From: Megalonaias nervosa
Lineage: Eukaryota; Mollusca; Bivalvia; Unionida; Unionidae
DNA: 64,000 nt
Reading direction: 5' to 3'
NCBI GenBank assembly: GCA_016617855.1
Contig: JAECUM010006719.1
Span: 1 to 64,000 of the forward strand
Made by a program: the position numbers and the translations under genes. Shown piece by piece: positions 42,401 through 54,600 of the stretch. The stretch's first letter is position 1; every line of letters starts with the position of its first letter. Under the pieces are notes generated by a model that searched no databases, had not been told where the DNA came from, and saw nothing but the letters and a program-made list of their open reading frames with translations.

Positions 42401-45400
42401 ACTCCATTGAGGCTCTTGAGGTCACACAAAGCTGGTAATATAGTGCAAGGACAGAGTAAGGATCAAAGTGATTTAAATGCAAATTCTTCAGTATAGGTTT
42501 GAGAGGAAAAGAATTTTATATAGGCCACTTTGATATACTAGGACAAAGAAGAAAAAAAAAGAAATAAAATACACAATTCTTTGTAATGAATGGAAAAACA
42601 TGTTTTAGACAGTGGCTGTAATGATAATTGTAACAGTGATCATTGTGTATGTAATTATAACACTGTTAATGTCTCTTTAAGTGTTTCTAGAAATAACAAC
42701 GATGTCAATTGCATGAATATACGAGATTCGTAAATAGTCAGGATTTTCGAGGAAAGATGGATCAAGTAAAGTTATTGTTAACCTTACCAAATAATAATGT
42801 ACATTTATTTGGGACATTCAGAAACATTGCTGACAGAAAATAAAGGTGAACATTTCTTGTATATCAATGGCTATGACAAACTTTGTCGTAAGGATAGGAA
42901 AGCAGGAAGAGGTAGGCTCCTTGTTTAAAACTAGTACTGGTACTTTAAAAAAAAAGGAAGACCAAGAAATGCAGGAAATGGATCCATTTAGCTACAGATC
43001 ACTGTGAAAAAAGTTCAACTGTACATAGTTTGTTTTAAGGACAGACCCCCATCATCAAATACTAATTGGTTTGAATGCTTTGAACTTCAGATAGATAAGA
43101 TTTCAGGTGAAGAAAATAAATTATACATTCAAGGTAATATAAACAGAGATAATCTCAATGATAAAAAAAAGAATTAAACAGGCCTAATTTCTTCTTTAGG
43201 TATGGAGCAACTAGTAAATGATTACACTAAAATAACATCTACATCTAAACACTTCTACCCCATACACAAGAAAATTTGGAAGTAAGGTTTCCTAAGATTG
43301 GTTTAAGTGACCACTTTGCAATTTTCCTTACACATGAAGTCAACAGCAAATCAAAGAAAAATAATATCTATAAATCCTTTACTTATAGGTCTTTTCAAAA
43401 CTTTGATACTGCCTAATTCTTGAAAGATATGAAACAGATTCTATGGAATACATTCCAATATTTGATGGTATTGATGATGTTTTATATACTTGGAGGGATC
43501 TTTTCATAGAAACAGTAAACAAGCATGCCCTCTTAAAAATGTACATGATAATAAAAGAATACCAGCCATGTTGGATCATCCCAGAAATTATAGATGTAAT
43601 GAAGAGAAGAGATGATCTAAAACCTGTAGAGTTAAGTTGAATATAAAATTTGGGGGAATAATGTTAATAAAATGATATGTCAAGCTAAAAGAGCACACTA
43701 CAGAAAAGTGCTGGATGAAAATAGAAATAACCCCAAAGTTATCTGGAATCTTTTTACTGAGTTTTGTGCATTTACTGAGTTTTATGCATTGAACTGTAAA
43801 ACTGAAATTTGTTCCCTTGATCATGAGGGCATTTATAGTGATAATCCAAGTGACAGGTGTTGATAGTGATATCCAAGTGACATCTCAGATATGTTAATGG
43901 CTTTTTGTTTGAATTGCTGAAAAACTTAAAAAGCCTAAAATTTCTTCTGATCATCTTTGACTCGGTGTTGTTCTGAAAACCGCCCTAAGTTCCATAAATG
44001 AGTCCTGAATTTGTGTTGAAGTATATTTCAGATATGGATGATTGTTAAGCCACATGACTTGATATGATTGGAGAAAGGTAACTGCACTTGGTTTAGAGAG
44101 TATAGCTTTTATTTACAATCAGTGTGTTAGGTCTAATAAATTTCCACAGACTTGGAAAATTGCCAAGGTAACTCCACTGCATAAAGCTAGAACAAAACGA
44201 GATGATATAAATAACTACACTTATAATCTTATTTGTATTAATTAGTCTAGCTTTCAACATTATCACTCATGTGAAACTGCACCCTTTTCTACATGTATGA
44301 TTGATAAAGCTACAAGCATTAGATGAAGGAGAAATGGTTGGCACTGTTATGATTGATTTTTGTACAGCTTTTGATCTTGCAGACCATACAATTTTGCATG
44401 AAAAACTGATGATCTATTGATGTAAAGAAAACATAAACTGGTTTAGTTCTTACTTAACTGATAGAGTGCAAAAAGTATCTCAAAACGGCCAGCTTGCTGA
44501 AAGTAAAAATATTAATTGTGGAATACCACAAAAAGCTCTATACTTCGAACTCTGTTATTCATTATCTTTATTAACAACTTACCCCGTAAGATAGGAAATT
44601 TGGTTTCTTCCACAGACTTTAATATAGATGACACTATACTATCAGAATCAAGTAAAATCAAACTGAGCTTGAAAATAACAAGATGCTCTAAACAGACTTG
44701 GAAATATGGAGCAAGGAGTACATTACTAGTTTCAACAAAACAAAAATGAGCAAGGCTAGATATTGACCTACTCCAAGTTTACGTTAACCTTAATATGCCC
44801 TGTCATGTTAAAATTCTTGGTGTATTTGTAAATTAACATTACATATGTTTCAAAAAAGGTTAAATGCTATCTTTGGCAACTTAAGAAAATTGGAACATTC
44901 ATTCCTTTAGTATGGGTCATCTTTTATAAAAGTTGTAGCCACATGTAGACTATTGTTACTGGTATGTAATTTGGGGTAGTGAATCTAATTCAAGTATAAA
45001 ACTTTTAAGACTCCAAAAAGGGCATGCCATTTAATTCTAGATCATTTATAGACAATTTTCAGGATTCAATCAATTATATACAATTTTTACTAATATATTG
45101 TCTATCTATGCAATATCTTTCACCAAAAGAGATGCTGATGGTTCTCCAAATTTAAGGTGAGTTAGAAGTAAAAATTTCATTATACCAAAGTCAAAGAAGG
45201 AAGTGTTTTAAAAGAGTTTTCAATATACTGGCCACTGGTATGGAAAATTATTCCCAGTAAAATAATTCAGGCTCCTAGCATTTCTTCTGTTCATAATTAG
45301 TGCCTTAAATGAATGAAATCTTAAGACACTGGAACAAATCTGAGTAATATAAACACCTTGTGCTTTCTTTGCATATGCATCTTTTTTTATAGATAATTTT

Positions 45401-45626
45401 TTCAGTATAATATGACTCATTCATTTTTATGTACTCACTGATGCTTGTGTATTATAAGCTTTGAAACTTTGCTTGATTTTCAGAGTAACTCAATTCTTTT
45501 GTATTTAGCCAGACTGTTGTCACATTGTGATGTATATACTGTATATATTGTACATAACAAAAGGCCTCAAGGTTAATTAATTGAGCTACTTTTTTTAGTT
45601 ATTACATGTATTATTATTATGATCAA

Positions 45627-45660
<34 letters not shown>

Positions 45661-48600
45661 GTTCTTGTTGTGTGTGTATCGTGCTATAACTGGCATGCAT
45701 AAAGTTTGGTCCAAAAATTCTTTTGAATATCATTGTCATTGCCTTGTTTGTATTTCACCTTGGGGACACCAGGGGAAGAGGCCAACAATTACACCATTAT
45801 AATAAATGATTACATATCAGCAACTTATCAACCAAGTTTGATAAATTTCCCCCTGCTGTTTAAGAGGTGATATATAGAGGCCTTTATAGATGGGAAGGCA
45901 AATTGAGGGCATCACAATATCCTTGATTCTAATGTGTAGGGATAATGAAATACAAGTCATGAAGTGGAAATTAGGCAGGAGGTCTGAGGGGAATTCAAGT
46001 GCAGTCATGTAAATTACTTTGAATACTGCAAATTCATTTATATTTGGAGTATCAGTTTTTGTTTTTGTTTTTTTTTCATAAATGAGGATTTATGTCAGTA
46101 ATTTATTTGTAAATTTAGAAAGGGGATCCTTTTGTTCCTGCATGACCATTAGTCATTGGATTAAATTCATGGTTTGTATCAGTCATGAAATCCATAAAAA
46201 TAGGCACTCCACACAAAAAAGAACATCATTTATGTGCCTATGATCTTTTATTCACAACTCTCGCACATAGAACAAAGTTAAAAGAAAAATATCTGGCCCC
46301 CTTTTCTTTGAACAGTGAATACCAAAAATGTTTGCAAGTTTTTCACAGTTTTCATAAGTGATTATATCATTATATTTGCCGTGTTCATAAAACTGGTGAG
46401 AATTTTTTTGTTTTCTGTGTGTGAAAAAGGGGCTTGATTTCAGTAGATTTAATATACGCAAGTTTTCACTCCTAATTTTCAGCTTACGAGATTGCGGTGG
46501 AAAAGTATCTGAAGCGTGATGACTGGTATATGTGGGCTCATATGTCTAAAGGCAGTATTACTCTTCCTGTGTTTACATCTCTGGATGCATACTATCCAGG
46601 CATACAGGTAATACTGTGAATTCACTGCACTGCTCCTCTGATTTCTTGTCCCTCCCAATTTCTTGCAACCCTCAGTTACAAACAATAAATTTAAATGTAT
46701 CAATTGATTTGCTCTTTAATTCCCCTATTCATTCACCCCCATCATCCACCAACCCTAATCTATGTACAGACAATATATAAGTAATGATCACAGACCTCAG
46801 ACATTCACTATGTTCGTCAATTAGAATGCTTCAGTTAGTAATATAAATTATTTACCTCCTCCAGTAAATATCATTAGTATATGTGTCATATGAACTTAGT
46901 TTCAACCTGTCTTGAGAAACCAATAATGCATGTCTAAGTGCTTACTGCAGTCACCGTCTTGGCTGACTGCACTCAAGGCCATTCCTGATAATATAGCTAG
47001 TGTAACTTATTGCTAGTAACAAAGGTCACAATGAATTTAGTTAAGATTAGTTAAAAGAATGTCAATGTAAGCTTGAGTAAAATTGTTGTCTTATAATTAT
47101 CTGTAAATATGTGAAAAGCTGAATTTTATTAGAATTCATTTAATTCATCAGTGCATCATTTTTTAATGATTCACTGGTTTAATTTACATGTGTCTGTCTA
47201 TCTGTCTACCAGAGGATTCTCAATTATCCACCTCCCTCAATCACCCATTATATTCATACTTGTACAAAACTTGGCATGTAATGGAAGGAGCACTGTAGTT
47301 TTGGTAGAGTACCAATTTTCATAGACTTTGTGAAAGTAGATCATGTAGTTCCAGATACATGAATTGAAGTACAGCTGACAGTATAGTTTTTTTACAAAAA
47401 CACAAACATTTATACCGATGAAATGAATAATTAAATATATAAAGAGTAAAGATAATGAAAGGCTACATTTTCAGATTTCAGTTCTTTTCACAGATAAAAA
47501 AGAAAAACAAGTGTTATAGCTTCAAGGTTTTTAATATTGGTAGAGTTTTCAGCACTTTTTATGACTGTTTTTGCTACATGTGTGTTTGATCCTTATCTCA
47601 TTGGCTCCTATTTACCTTTCAATCTCTAACCAAATAAAATGAGTCTTAAAATGTTTTATATACACTGACACAATTCTCCACATGGAGATAATGTATCAAA
47701 TATTATTATATACACAATATTGAATAGATTGGTTATATTTTTTCACTCCCTTCAGTTTTTTAATCCCTCTGTTTATTTAGAAAGGAATAAATCAGTAAAG
47801 GAACTGCAGTATAGTACAGATTGGTGTAGTTTATAATACTGTCTTTATAGGGGCCCAGAGTGGCCGAGTGGTCTAAAGCACTCTCCATTACGGATCACTG
47901 CCATCTCACTTCTGTCTGTGTGGGTCGAGTCTCGGATTCGGCCAGTGTGGATATGTGAGAAAGCTTGCCAGTAGTTTCTCATGGGTTGGTGGTTCTTTCT
48001 GGGGTTTTCCCAAGTTCTTCCTCCACCATTAATACTGGCTGCCATGTATATCTTATCATGTGCTGAAAAATGGCGTTAAACCCTACAACAACAACAACTG
48101 TCTTTATAAATGTTTTTCCTACGTATGTGATTGGTCCTCTTCTCAGTAGCTACTGTTTCCTTTCAGTATTAAACCCAAAATATTTAAAGAATTTATTTTT
48201 AAATGAACACAGTTCTCTAACTGACATGTTTTTAATATACTATATTGAATAAATTTGTGGTATATCAGTGTTCCTTTCAGTTTCTCTCACTCTCTCCTAA
48301 ACCAGATTTTCCTAAGTTTTCCTTCAGCTGTGTCCCTCTTTGGTTTGTTTTTTATTTTTCATGTAAATGATCACAAGGCGTTAAGCCACTAGGGCATATT
48401 GCACATATAAACCTACTTGCTTTTCCTGCGATATGGAATGTACATTTTCTTTTAACAGTGGTATTATTAGCAATGTTTTAGATTTTATATTGAAGTTTTT
48501 GAAGGCCATAAACATAGAGGATGTATTGTATTACATGTAGAATGTTGCACATATTGATTGGAGGAAACTTTGTTTCACATTGGTCTATTTTTTAGCATAC

Positions 48601-51600
48601 CAAAACATAATGCCAAGAAAGCTTATCATGTGGACCTTCACCTGCCATGCATCATGTATTATAGTCCATCCACACTTGCTGTTTACATCCTCTTCTGGAA
48701 AAAAAAAAAACACTTAACCAGTTTGCACATGATTTTTCAGGAAGAATTCTGCCATCAAGGCCTTTCAGATTTGTTCAGTGGATGTCAAACCAATACTCCA
48801 TATGGCCACCATTGCTAAAAATAGAAACACCTTTAAACAACTAACTCTCAAAATTAGCTCAGATCAAAAGGATCTTGACTGGGTTAGCTTTCAGTTTTGT
48901 ATAAATGAATTAAATATGGCTGCTGTTACAAAAATATATAAACAAATCTTCCAATTATTTCTCCCCCTCCCCCCCAAAAAAATAATTGATATAAATCATC
49001 CTGACATAAATGTCTTTCAAGTTCGTACAAATTATGCTAGTCAGCCAGCAAATATGGCCACCATTACTAAAAATAGACAATACTTCAAACAACTTCTCAG
49101 AAACTGCTCATTTGAATTTGACCAGATTTTATGTGACAGAAAATATTCTGACATTAAGGGGTTCAAATCTTATAGAGATGACGGTTCTCCATTAAATATG
49201 GTCACCATTAAAAACAAAAAATCTTTTAAATGACTTCTTGTACAAAACAATTCAACAGAATTTGACCAAGAGGCCTTTATTTTTGTACAAATAATGCTAA
49301 TCTGCCATGAAATATGACAGCTGCTACTAATAACATAAAAACTGTTACAACATATTTTTGAATGTTTACTTAACAGAATTTAAGCAACTTTGACAGAAAG
49401 ATTCCTTGCTTGAAACCTTTCATGTTTATTGAAATGATGCCAATCCACCATTCAGAATGCTGCCTTTACTAAAAATAGAAAAACATTTACATAACTTCAT
49501 CTATAAAAGAATACTCCTCTCTTGTCTTCTGTGCATGGAGTAATGCATGAAGTGACTGGAGGGAGCTGTTTTGTGGCTTTTTTTCTGCTGTCCATCACTA
49601 TGTTTCCTCTCCTGCTTCTATTGTCTATCGAAAGGCAACCCTGGAAAGTGAAGTAGATGGCATTCAGCACAAGTGCCCAAGTGGTCTCCATCACCTTAAT
49701 CTCATCATTGATGCAGTGGATTATTCTGCCTCTTCTTGGGAGCATATCTGACCACTGTAGGGAGCTTGTCAGACTTGGAGTTTGGTTTTATATACAGCAA
49801 TCTCTCATTGATTGGTTTCCACTGAAAAAGAGTGCTGACCTTTCCTTTCTGGACAACAAGTGCCACTCTTCCTTGATGATTGTTGTCATTTCTTCCTGAC
49901 CAGACAATGATGTCTTCAGTAGTTAAACTGTGCTTTCCAGTTCCAGTCTGTCTTGTCACTGTCAGTCTGTTATTGCGCATTTATCTGATAGTTTGTGTAA
50001 GCTTTCCCATCTGGTAATGTGTGTGGATATTCCAGCATCCAACTCAGATGCAAGGACTTAGTTGACAGGAGGTAGGGTGGAGAAGTACTGTTGATTCTGG
50101 TGCCATCCATAAAAAGCCCTGTTTTCTGGTCAGCTTTGTTCCTCTCACTGGTTTGTTTTGTTTTCCTTCATTGTTGTTTTTTTTGTAGCAAGGGGATATT
50201 TTACAGGATGGGATTGCTAGCCCATATGCCCAACCCTCTTTCTCCAGGTTTGGGACTGGCAGGGAAACCCCTAGCAGATTTCTGTAAAAGAATCACTTAG
50301 TATAATTTGACCAATGTTGACAGAGACTACAAATGATGCAGATTTACCTCCAAAAATATGGATGAAGATATGCAAATTAGGGAAAACTTGACAGTTGTTT
50401 TCATAGTGTATGAAATCAACAGTATTGAAAAAATTGTCTTCGGAAAGCATCTTAATGACCCAGATTTCTTGAACAACTGCTCTTCTGTTTTGCTATTAGA
50501 TGTCAGTCAGGTGAATGATCTCTGGCTCATTTGGGTCTTTAAAAGTAAAATTTAACTTATTGTGAAGAAAACATGAAAGAATACAGGAATCACAGATTCA
50601 TGAGTTTAAAGTGTCTTGGAGATTAACATCTGTGAATAAATATCTGAATATGTTTTCTTTGTTTTTAGGCTTTGCTGGGTGATATAGATAAAGGGATGAA
50701 AACCATTCACAACTTCCATCAGGTATGGAAACAGTATGGTTTTATCCCAGAGTTTTACAACATTGTGAAGAATGAAGCCTATCAGGGCAGGGAAGGCTAT
50801 CCGCTTAGACCAGGTAACAGGCAGTATTAATAGTAGTAGATTTTCCTTGTGTTTTGGAACTGATTCCTTGTAATATCATTCAAATTTCAAGGTGTCAATA
50901 ATTTCAGTTTCTGCAATACGAAGTTGTTTACAATACAAGTATTTGATAAATAAACAGACTGTTCTTCATAACAGTACTATCTCAACTGGGAAATTAATTA
51001 TTCTTCTTAAAGTCAATTTATCAATGTGCCATTCTGCATTCTATGAAAATTATGAAGTATATTTTTAGGGGATACATATACTTTGTTAGGTGACCTGACC
51101 ATAAGCCTTAGTGAGATTATGCCATGGCCCTGTGTCTGTCATGCATTGCCCATTGTGCACATGTCTGCGATTGCTTTTTCAACTTCATCTCAGAAACCAC
51201 TGCAGCAGTTTCAACCAAACTTTGTTAAGAAGCATTCTGGCATGAAGGACTCTAAATTTTTAACTCCACTGGTTATAGACCACATGAACTTATGTGCTGT
51301 CCCTTCTTCTATCTGGCATCCATTGTCCATTAGCACAAGTTTGTTATTGCTACTCCTCCTAAATTACTGGGAGAATTGTCATGAAACTGTTTAAACACGT
51401 TCATCCCAAGGTCTAGTTGGTCCTAAATGAAAATTTATTCTCCTGAGACATCCAGCAATTTGAATTTAGTTGCATTCCAATGTGCATGGCTCTCGGCATT
51501 AAGAGGTTAGTGTTAGTACTGGTCGGCCTGGTGTCAGGATAATGTGGCTGGGTGGGGCATGATGCTACATGTCTGTGGCATGAGGTCATTGTGCAAGAAA

Positions 51601-54600
51601 TCATTATGAACTGCTGCACTGCAGACATCATAGCGATATGACTGAAAAATTGTTAAAGCTATGTTAAAAATCCAAATCACACACACACACACAAATTCCA
51701 ATGTACAAGTTGGTAGTCAGCATCCAGACATAGATTAAAGGTCAAGGGTCTTGACTCAGGATATTAGTTATATTGATTATGGAGCATGATAACACTTATA
51801 AGTATGTGTGATTTTTTTATCTTTTAATCCAGTTGTGGATATATCTGAAAATTACCTTGAATGAAACCACTTTGATTTAACCAAAAAAGCATTTGCGTAC
51901 ATCATGACATTGTCTGAGACAAGTTCATTGATCTTTAAACTGTGATGTTAGGTTCAAGGTCAGAAATCATGCAGTGAATATTGTACTGTAGTTACCGGTG
52001 TCTTGTAAGTATTTTACTTCAGTCAGAAGAAAATACTTTGTTACCGTATTTGGTATGTTGGTGTTTCTCAATGATATACTCAGAAGTTCCAACAAAGAAA
52101 CCGACTTATATTGGAAATTCTTGGCAAGTTCATGAACAGTGGCAACATTTCTTTAAAGTCTGATTTTACTCCATATATAAAATACAAACCATGATTATTT
52201 GGTAGTCAGAACAGAGTTTAAATGTAATTCATATTTTAAGGCAGACTGTCAAAATGCTGCTGTGATTCAGGAAACAATAAGCCATCATTGAAGCAAGCAA
52301 AACCCAGCAAACTAAATTTTAGTACTTCTGGTATGATATCTTATTCTCATTTGGACGTCACTTTTTGCAGGGTCATGCACAATGCCCCCTGAACTCAAAA
52401 CACTTCTTAAATGTCAAAACCCCTACAACACTGCATGGGAATAGGGCAGGTATGATTATACCAAGAACTACCCTTTGCAGCCATCTGTATCCAAGAGACC
52501 CATTATACTAAGAATATACCCTCTGCAGCCATCTGTATCCAGCAGCCTCATTATACCAAGAATTACCCTCAGCAGCCATCTTTTTTATCCAACAGATCCA
52601 TTATACCAAGAATTTACCTTCTGTAGCTATCTATATTGAGCAGGCCCCCATTATACCAAGAATTACCGTTTGGTAGACATCTGTATCCATCAACCCCATT
52701 ATACCAAGAATTTACTCTCTGGAGTCATCTGCATCCAGCAGGTCTATTATACCAAGAAGTTACCCTCTGTAGCCATCAGTATCCAGCAGGCCCATTATAC
52801 CAAGAATTACCCTCCTTAGACATCAGTATCCAGCAGGTCTATTATACCAAGAATTACCCTCCATAGACATCAGTATCCAGCAGACCCATTATATCATGAA
52901 TTACCCACTGTGTCCAGCAACCCAAATACACCAAGAATTGAATTTTTGCAACCATCTGTATCTATCAGCCCCATTAGACCAAGAATCTTCCTGTGCAGCT
53001 AATTGTATCCAGCAGCCCCATTACCAAAGATCAACCCTCTGAAGCCATCAAGTTGCACCATTATACCAAGAATTGATCCTCCATAGCCATCAGAGAATTG
53101 CTTGTTTCTATATTAATTCATTATGTGAACATAGTTACAAATTATATAGCAAATATCTTTGAAAATGCTTCCTTCCAAAATCATTGCTCAGTTTTATTTA
53201 AGGCTGAGCATTTTAAAATCTTTGAATTTTTATCTTCAGAGTTGGTTGAGGGTGCAATGTATTTGTACCAGGCTACAAGGGACCCTTATCTGCTACAGAT
53301 AGGTGTGGATATGTTGGAGTCCATTGAACACAGCACAAAAACCAAGTGTGGATATGCAACGGTTAGTTAAACTTCCCCAGTATCTCCAGTGCAAAGAAAT
53401 TTAATTATGAAATCTTCATTTATATAATTTTGTGTTCTTTCCGTCAGCCATGGAATTGCAAATAAATCATACTACAGTGCTTTCCAGAACTTATTAGCTA
53501 GCTTGAGTGACTTAGTTCTTTACAATTCCATGTCTACATTCAGGAATTACCTTAACAATTAGTAGTTCAGGTGGCAGATTTTTCTGAACCATGGCTGTGA
53601 TCTTTCTAGCACTTTCTGTAATAATACTATACTTGACTCAATATCTTAAACAAGACAGTACATAAATCTCTTTAACATGACTTACTTCCTGTTTTACCTA
53701 CCCATTTTCAGCTGTTTTGAAGGTCTTTGATGCAACAGTTTTTCCAGACATTTTAACTTGTCATGCTGTGACAAACTCCTTTTATTATAGTATTCACTGA
53801 ATTTAAGAAAACAAGCAGTGAATGGCACAACACATAAATCCTACTTGTTGCTGTAGGCTCATATTGCATTGAAAAAATAAAGACTAATAAATATGGTGAA
53901 TACTAAATCTGTGCAGGCTGTAATATGGGATTTGTCAAAGCCCCATACATTTGAGTATAAATGTAGCAACAGTGGTCAGCACCAAGGAGATGACTCAGAA
54001 ATTACAGCTTTATCCAAATATTCCTTCCAGTCACAGGTTTAAGTTCAATTTTGTATATTTTATTTTCACTTTCATATTCTAACCCCTTGCAAGCTCAAGG
54101 ATGTGGAATAGGCCCGATGAACCCCACCCCCACCCATGTCATAGGAGGTGCTTCATGGAGGTGGGAACTGTGGTGGCTCAGTGGTTAGCATGATAAACTA
54201 ATGACCAGAAGGGTTTGAGTTTGAATCTACCATTGGATCAGTCCGGGTTTATTAACCATGTGTGGCCATGGGCAAGGCACTTTAATCCTGTTACCTCTGC
54301 ACTAAATAACCTACTTGTGTTGCTGTGCAGTAAAACTCGAAAACAAAACCATTTTATTCAGACGTACACACTTTTTTGCAGGTTAAAGATGTCAGAACTC
54401 ATCGCCTGGAAAACAGAATGGAAAGCTTCTTTTTAGCTGAAACAACTAAATATCTTTATCTTCTATTTGATCCAGACAACTTCATTCACAGTAATGGTGG
54501 TAGTGGCACTGTGATTCAGACCCCCAGTGGTGAGTGTATAATTGATGCTGGTGGGTACATTTTTAACACCGAGGCTCATCCTATTGACATGGCTTCCTTG

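Larger units (their letters stand above)
39049..46482 (+). other. EDEM2 intron 6 (7.4 kb)
   Basis: Contains the second 0.5-kb dispersed element, an inverted-repeat structure (41.16-41.7 kb), a short tandem array (42.2-42.45 kb) and a near full-length LINE relic (42.7-45.7 kb). 40040-41160 and 45700-46482 show nothing coding that I can support. Confidence 0.75.
46608..50668 (+). other. EDEM2 intron 7
   Basis: Contains SINE B (47850-48099), a diverged ~120-145 bp tandem array (48780-49480) and a LINE endonuclease relic (49500-50130, - strand). 46608-47849, 48100-48780 and 50140-50668 show no supportable feature. Confidence 0.7.
50814..53239 (+). other. EDEM2 intron 8
   Basis: Includes a dispersed repeat fragment at about 51060-51450, SINE A without its head (51489-51691) and the ~48-bp minisatellite (52430-53095). 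51700-52430 is featureless. Confidence 0.7.

Noticed and set aside
49657..49899. Forward-strand frame as a membrane protein
   Set aside because: Antisense of the LINE endonuclease relic.
51083..51394. 103-codon frame with Leu-rich end
   Set aside because: Lies in a dispersed non-coding repeat whose diverged copy downstream does not keep the frame.
54215..54436. Separate gene overlapping the start of exon 10
   Set aside because: The frame starts in a SINE-like repeat and runs into exon 10 out of phase with EDEM2.
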